Below, one piece after another: positions 62,051 through 64,000 of a stretch of 64,000 nt of DNA (the stretch's first letter is position 1; the number at the start of each line of letters is the position of its first letter). Below the pieces are notes generated by a model. It saw nothing but the letters and a program-made list of their open reading frames with translations, was not told where the DNA came from and did no database searches. The translations under genes were made by a program, and so were the position numbers. Origin of the DNA: an uncultured Bacteroidaceae bacterium. GTDB taxonomy: Bacteria; Bacteroidota; Bacteroidia; Bacteroidales; Bacteroidaceae. Location of the stretch: contig CALULY010000003.1 in assembly GCA_944321635.1 (NCBI GenBank), positions 78,399 to 142,398 of the forward strand. The letters run 5' to 3'.

Positions 62051-62486
62051 CAAAAATTAAAGCTCCTGGCTAACATTTTGCACACTCCGAGTGCCGACAA
62101 ACATCGTTCCGGCAGACATTACAGCAAAAGGCACGGACGGCAACGCACCCCAAAATCGCAAAATCCAATGACCGACCTGAAATCATCGGATGCCACAGCC
62201 AAAATCATCTAATGCCATTCAGCAAATCATCAGATGATTTTGCCCGGAACATCTGATGACATTGCAGAAAACATCAGATGACATCGGCAAAGACATCCTT
62301 TGTAAGTCGCACTTACAACCCTTGTAAATGTCACTTACAATCTTTGTAAGTGCGACTTACAAAGCACATCTTTTCAGGCGGCCAAGCATGACAACGCCAA
62401 CACCCCATTGCCGGCGGGCACAACGTGCAGGATTGGCATCGTGCCACCCCCGGCCTTGACACAAAAAACGGTGATGCGGCAGGCAT
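62051..62486. repeat. Composite array: six family B dyads plus three family D palindromes
   Basis: B dyads at 62184 (CATCGGATG), 62206 (CATCTAATG), 62228 (CATCAGATG), 62250 (CATCTGATG), 62272 (CATCAGATG) and 62294 (CATCCTTTG), each exactly 22 bp apart, then TTGTAAGT-N3-ACTTACAA palindromes at 62300-62318, 62322-62340 and 62344-62362, whose centres are also 22 bp apart and start 11 bp from the last B centre. The rest of the 635-base gap between GH29 and the acyl-CoA dehydrogenase gene shows only the GH29 promoter and one terminator. Confidence 0.92.
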
Positions 62487-62526
62487 AAAAAAAGCAGTGC
62501 CGCCGTGGAAATCACGGTGGCACTGC
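62487..62526 (-). terminator. Terminator of the acyl-CoA dehydrogenase gene
   Basis: On the minus strand GCAGTGCCACCGTG and CACGGCGGCACTGC pair and are followed by seven T. Confidence 0.88.
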
Positions 62527-62545
62527 CACTTGCCTCACGGCTTTG

Positions 62546-64000
62546 TCACTTCTTGTAATGCGCCAAATCGTCGGCGGTGAAGCCCATGACGTAGGAGACG
62601 TTCTTCTCCACCTCGCCTTTGACGTACCTCACGAACACGAATGCCGAGTCATTGAACAGGTCGGGCGAGACGGTCGCGTCCTGGAGCAGGAGATGCGCCA
62701 TGACGATGTAGCCCGCCATCTCGACCAGTTTCCTTGCACAGATGTCGAGCAACTCCTGGTCTTTGGCCTCGACAACGTGAGCAACAGCCGCTGCATAGTG
62801 CTCAGCCATCGCCACCAACTCGTCACGCAGGCCTTTGAGGCTGTCGTCCACGGGCATGGCCTCGTAGTCCTTGATGCGGGCGAGGTAAGCACCGGTGGTG
62901 ACATACCTTATCGCGGCCACCACTTGCAATTGTGTCGTGCCTTCGTAGATTGACGTGATGCGCGCGTCACGGTAAATACGCTCGCAGGCATAGTCCTTCA
63001 TGAAGCCAGAACCGCCGTGCACCTGGATGCAGTCGTAAGCATTCTGGTTGGCGAACTCGCTGCCCAGCCCTTTGGCCAGCGGGGTGAAGCTGTCGGCCAG
63101 CTTGGCGAAACGCTTCTGCTCCTGACGTTCCTCGGGGGTGAGCTTCCTCTCCTTGGCGATGTCGTCGAGTGCCTTGTAGATGTCTACGAACCTCGTGGTC
63201 TCATAGAGCAATGACCTCGACGCGTCAAGCTTGGCTTTCATCAGCGACAGCATTTCATAGACGGCCGGGAACTCTACAATGGCCTTGCCAAACTGCTTGC
63301 GGTCGCGGGCGTATGCTATGGCCTCGTTGTAGGCCGCCTGGGAGAGACCGACCGATTGCGCCGCTATGCCAAGACGTGCGCCATTCATGAGTGCCATGAC
63401 GTATTTGATCAGCCCCAGCTTGCGGTCGCCGCACAACTCGGCCTTGGCGTTCTTGAAGACGAGTTCGCACGTCGGGGATCCCTTGATGCCCATTTTGTTC
63501 TCTATCCTACGGACGTTCACGCCACCGTTGCGCTTGTCATAGATGAACATGGACAGGCCACGTCCGTCGTGCGTCCCCTCCTCTGAGCGGGCAAGCACGA
63601 GGTGGATGTCCGCATCGCCGTTGGTGATAAATCGTTTCACACCGTTGAGATACCAGCAGCCATCGGCCTCGCTGTAAGTCGCCTTGAGCATGACCGACTG
63701 GAGGTCTGAACCTGCATCAGGCTCGGTCAGGTCCATTGACATGGTTTCCCCCTTGCAGACGCGGGTTATGTAGCGCATCCTTTGGTCTTCGTTACCGAAT
63801 TCATAGAGGGTCTCGGCACAGTCCTGCAATCCCCACAGGTTTTCAAATCCGGCATCGGCGCGGCTCACCATGTCGGCAGCCATCATATAGGGGACATTGG
63901 GGAAGTTCAACCCGCCAAAGCGTCTGGGCATTGCCACGCCCATGAGGCCTGCCTTGGTGACAGCATCGAGATTTTCTTTCGTCCCGGCAGCGTATGTCAC
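62546..64000 (-). CDS. Acyl-CoA dehydrogenase family protein, 5' end cut off
   Basis: The last 484 or so codons of a flavin-dependent acyl-CoA dehydrogenase; homologues are about 570 residues, so the start lies beyond the window edge. Visible parts are MDLTEPDAGSDLQSVMLKAT near 89, the FAD-binding RFITNGDADIHLVLA, AYARDRKQFGKAIVEFPAVY, and IQVHGGSGFMKDYACERIYR then DARITSIYEGTTQLQVVAAI, where the Glu is the catalytic base. The C-terminal 130 residues are a further helical domain seen in this subfamily. It oxidises fatty acyl or branched-chain acyl-CoA with electron transfer flavoprotein; the chain preference is unknown. Confidence 0.92.
   Translation of the reverse strand: MTYAAGTKENLDAVTKAGLMGVAMPRRFGGLNFPNVPYMMAADMVSRADAGFENLWGLQDCAETLYEFGNEDQRMRYITRVCKGETMSMDLTEPDAGSDLQSVMLKATYSEADGCWYLNGVKRFITNGDADIHLVLARSEEGTHDGRGLSMFIYDKRNGGVNVRRIENKMGIKGSPTCELVFKNAKAELCGDRKLGLIKYVMALMNGARLGIAAQSVGLSQAAYNEAIAYARDRKQFGKAIVEFPAVYEMLSLMKAKLDASRSLLYETTRFVDIYKALDDIAKERKLTPEERQEQKRFAKLADSFTPLAKGLGSEFANQNAYDCIQVHGGSGFMKDYACERIYRDARITSIYEGTTQLQVVAAIRYVTTGAYLARIKDYEAMPVDDSLKGLRDELVAMAEHYAAAVAHVVEAKDQELLDICARKLVEMAGYIVMAHLLLQDATVSPDLFNDSAFVFVRYVKGEVEKNVSYVMGFTADDLAHYKK

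Overview
The window reads as one contiguous stretch of a Bacteroidota chromosome, order Bacteroidales. A fairly GC-rich relative of Bacteroides such as a Muribaculaceae species fits, but the family cannot be proven from this sequence. The evidence is: promoters of the Bacteroidota type (TAnnTTTG near -7, often with TTTG about 19-20 bases upstream); Bacteroidales families (DUF4136, DUF4251, DUF4301, DUF4250, PorQ, GEVED, GGGtGRT); an S16 protein with a long Ala/Glu tail; and gene orders porQ-cmk-ispH, sufBCDS and lysS-gpsA-pgi. Apart from one AT-rich island the DNA is dense, ordinary chromosomal sequence.

Layout. 0-15.7 kb: envelope lipoprotein genes, the pta-ackA acetate pathway, a secreted GH2 glycosidase, pfkA, a BamA-like barrel, porQ-cmk-ispH, pheT and a YebC-family gene. 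15.8-20.4 kb: an AT-rich insertion carrying an exported protein gene and a 1109-residue protein I do not recognise, closed on the right by a broken IS30-type transposase. 20.4-29.2 kb: a nuclease/phosphatase-family protein, DUF4301, a Rel-type ppGpp synthetase with a degenerate hydrolase half, dgkA, DUF1573, tRNA-Ser, TatD and a polyprenyl synthase. 29.8-36.8 kb: the DUF4250-cvpA-sufBCDS operon facing the rnpA-yidD-TatD operon. 37.2-45.5 kb: ppk1, a YfcE-like phosphodiesterase, a K+/H+ antiporter, an EamA transporter, the conserved IscU-like/GGGtGRT pair and a frameshifted barrel gene behind a long structured leader. 45.9-50 kb: an MBOAT plus two SGNH proteins (surface O-acylation). 50-56.4 kb: pgi, gpsA, lysS, folA, thyA, rpsP. 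56.8-64 kb: a GEVED surface protein with a GH29 fucosidase, and a cut-off acyl-CoA dehydrogenase.

The most striking structure is not a gene. At least nine gaps between genes hold tandem degenerate repeats phased at exactly 22 bp. Family B has CAT-N3-ATG dyads every 22 bp (3.9, 9.5, 48.4, 56.6 and 62.2 kb). Family D has TTGTAAGT-N3-ACTTACAA palindromes, also every 22 bp, joined to B with an 11-bp offset at 9.5 and 62.3 kb. Family C has 22-bp ACTTTATG-type arms around a 21-bp AT-rich palindromic core (21.1, 29.5, 36.9 and 42.9 kb). The 36.9 and 42.9 kb copies are inverted relatives that differ by exactly three 21-bp core units. I do not recognise these families. They look like an intergenic binding-site or repeat system spread through this genome.

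How the genes work together: pfkA, pgi and pta-ackA cover sugar breakdown to acetate, and gpsA, dgkA and the polyprenyl synthase supply membrane and lipid carriers. The suf genes build Fe-S clusters used by enzymes such as IspH. The GH2, GH29, GEVED and MBOAT/SGNH genes point to glycan foraging and cell-surface modification, which suits a gut bacterium.
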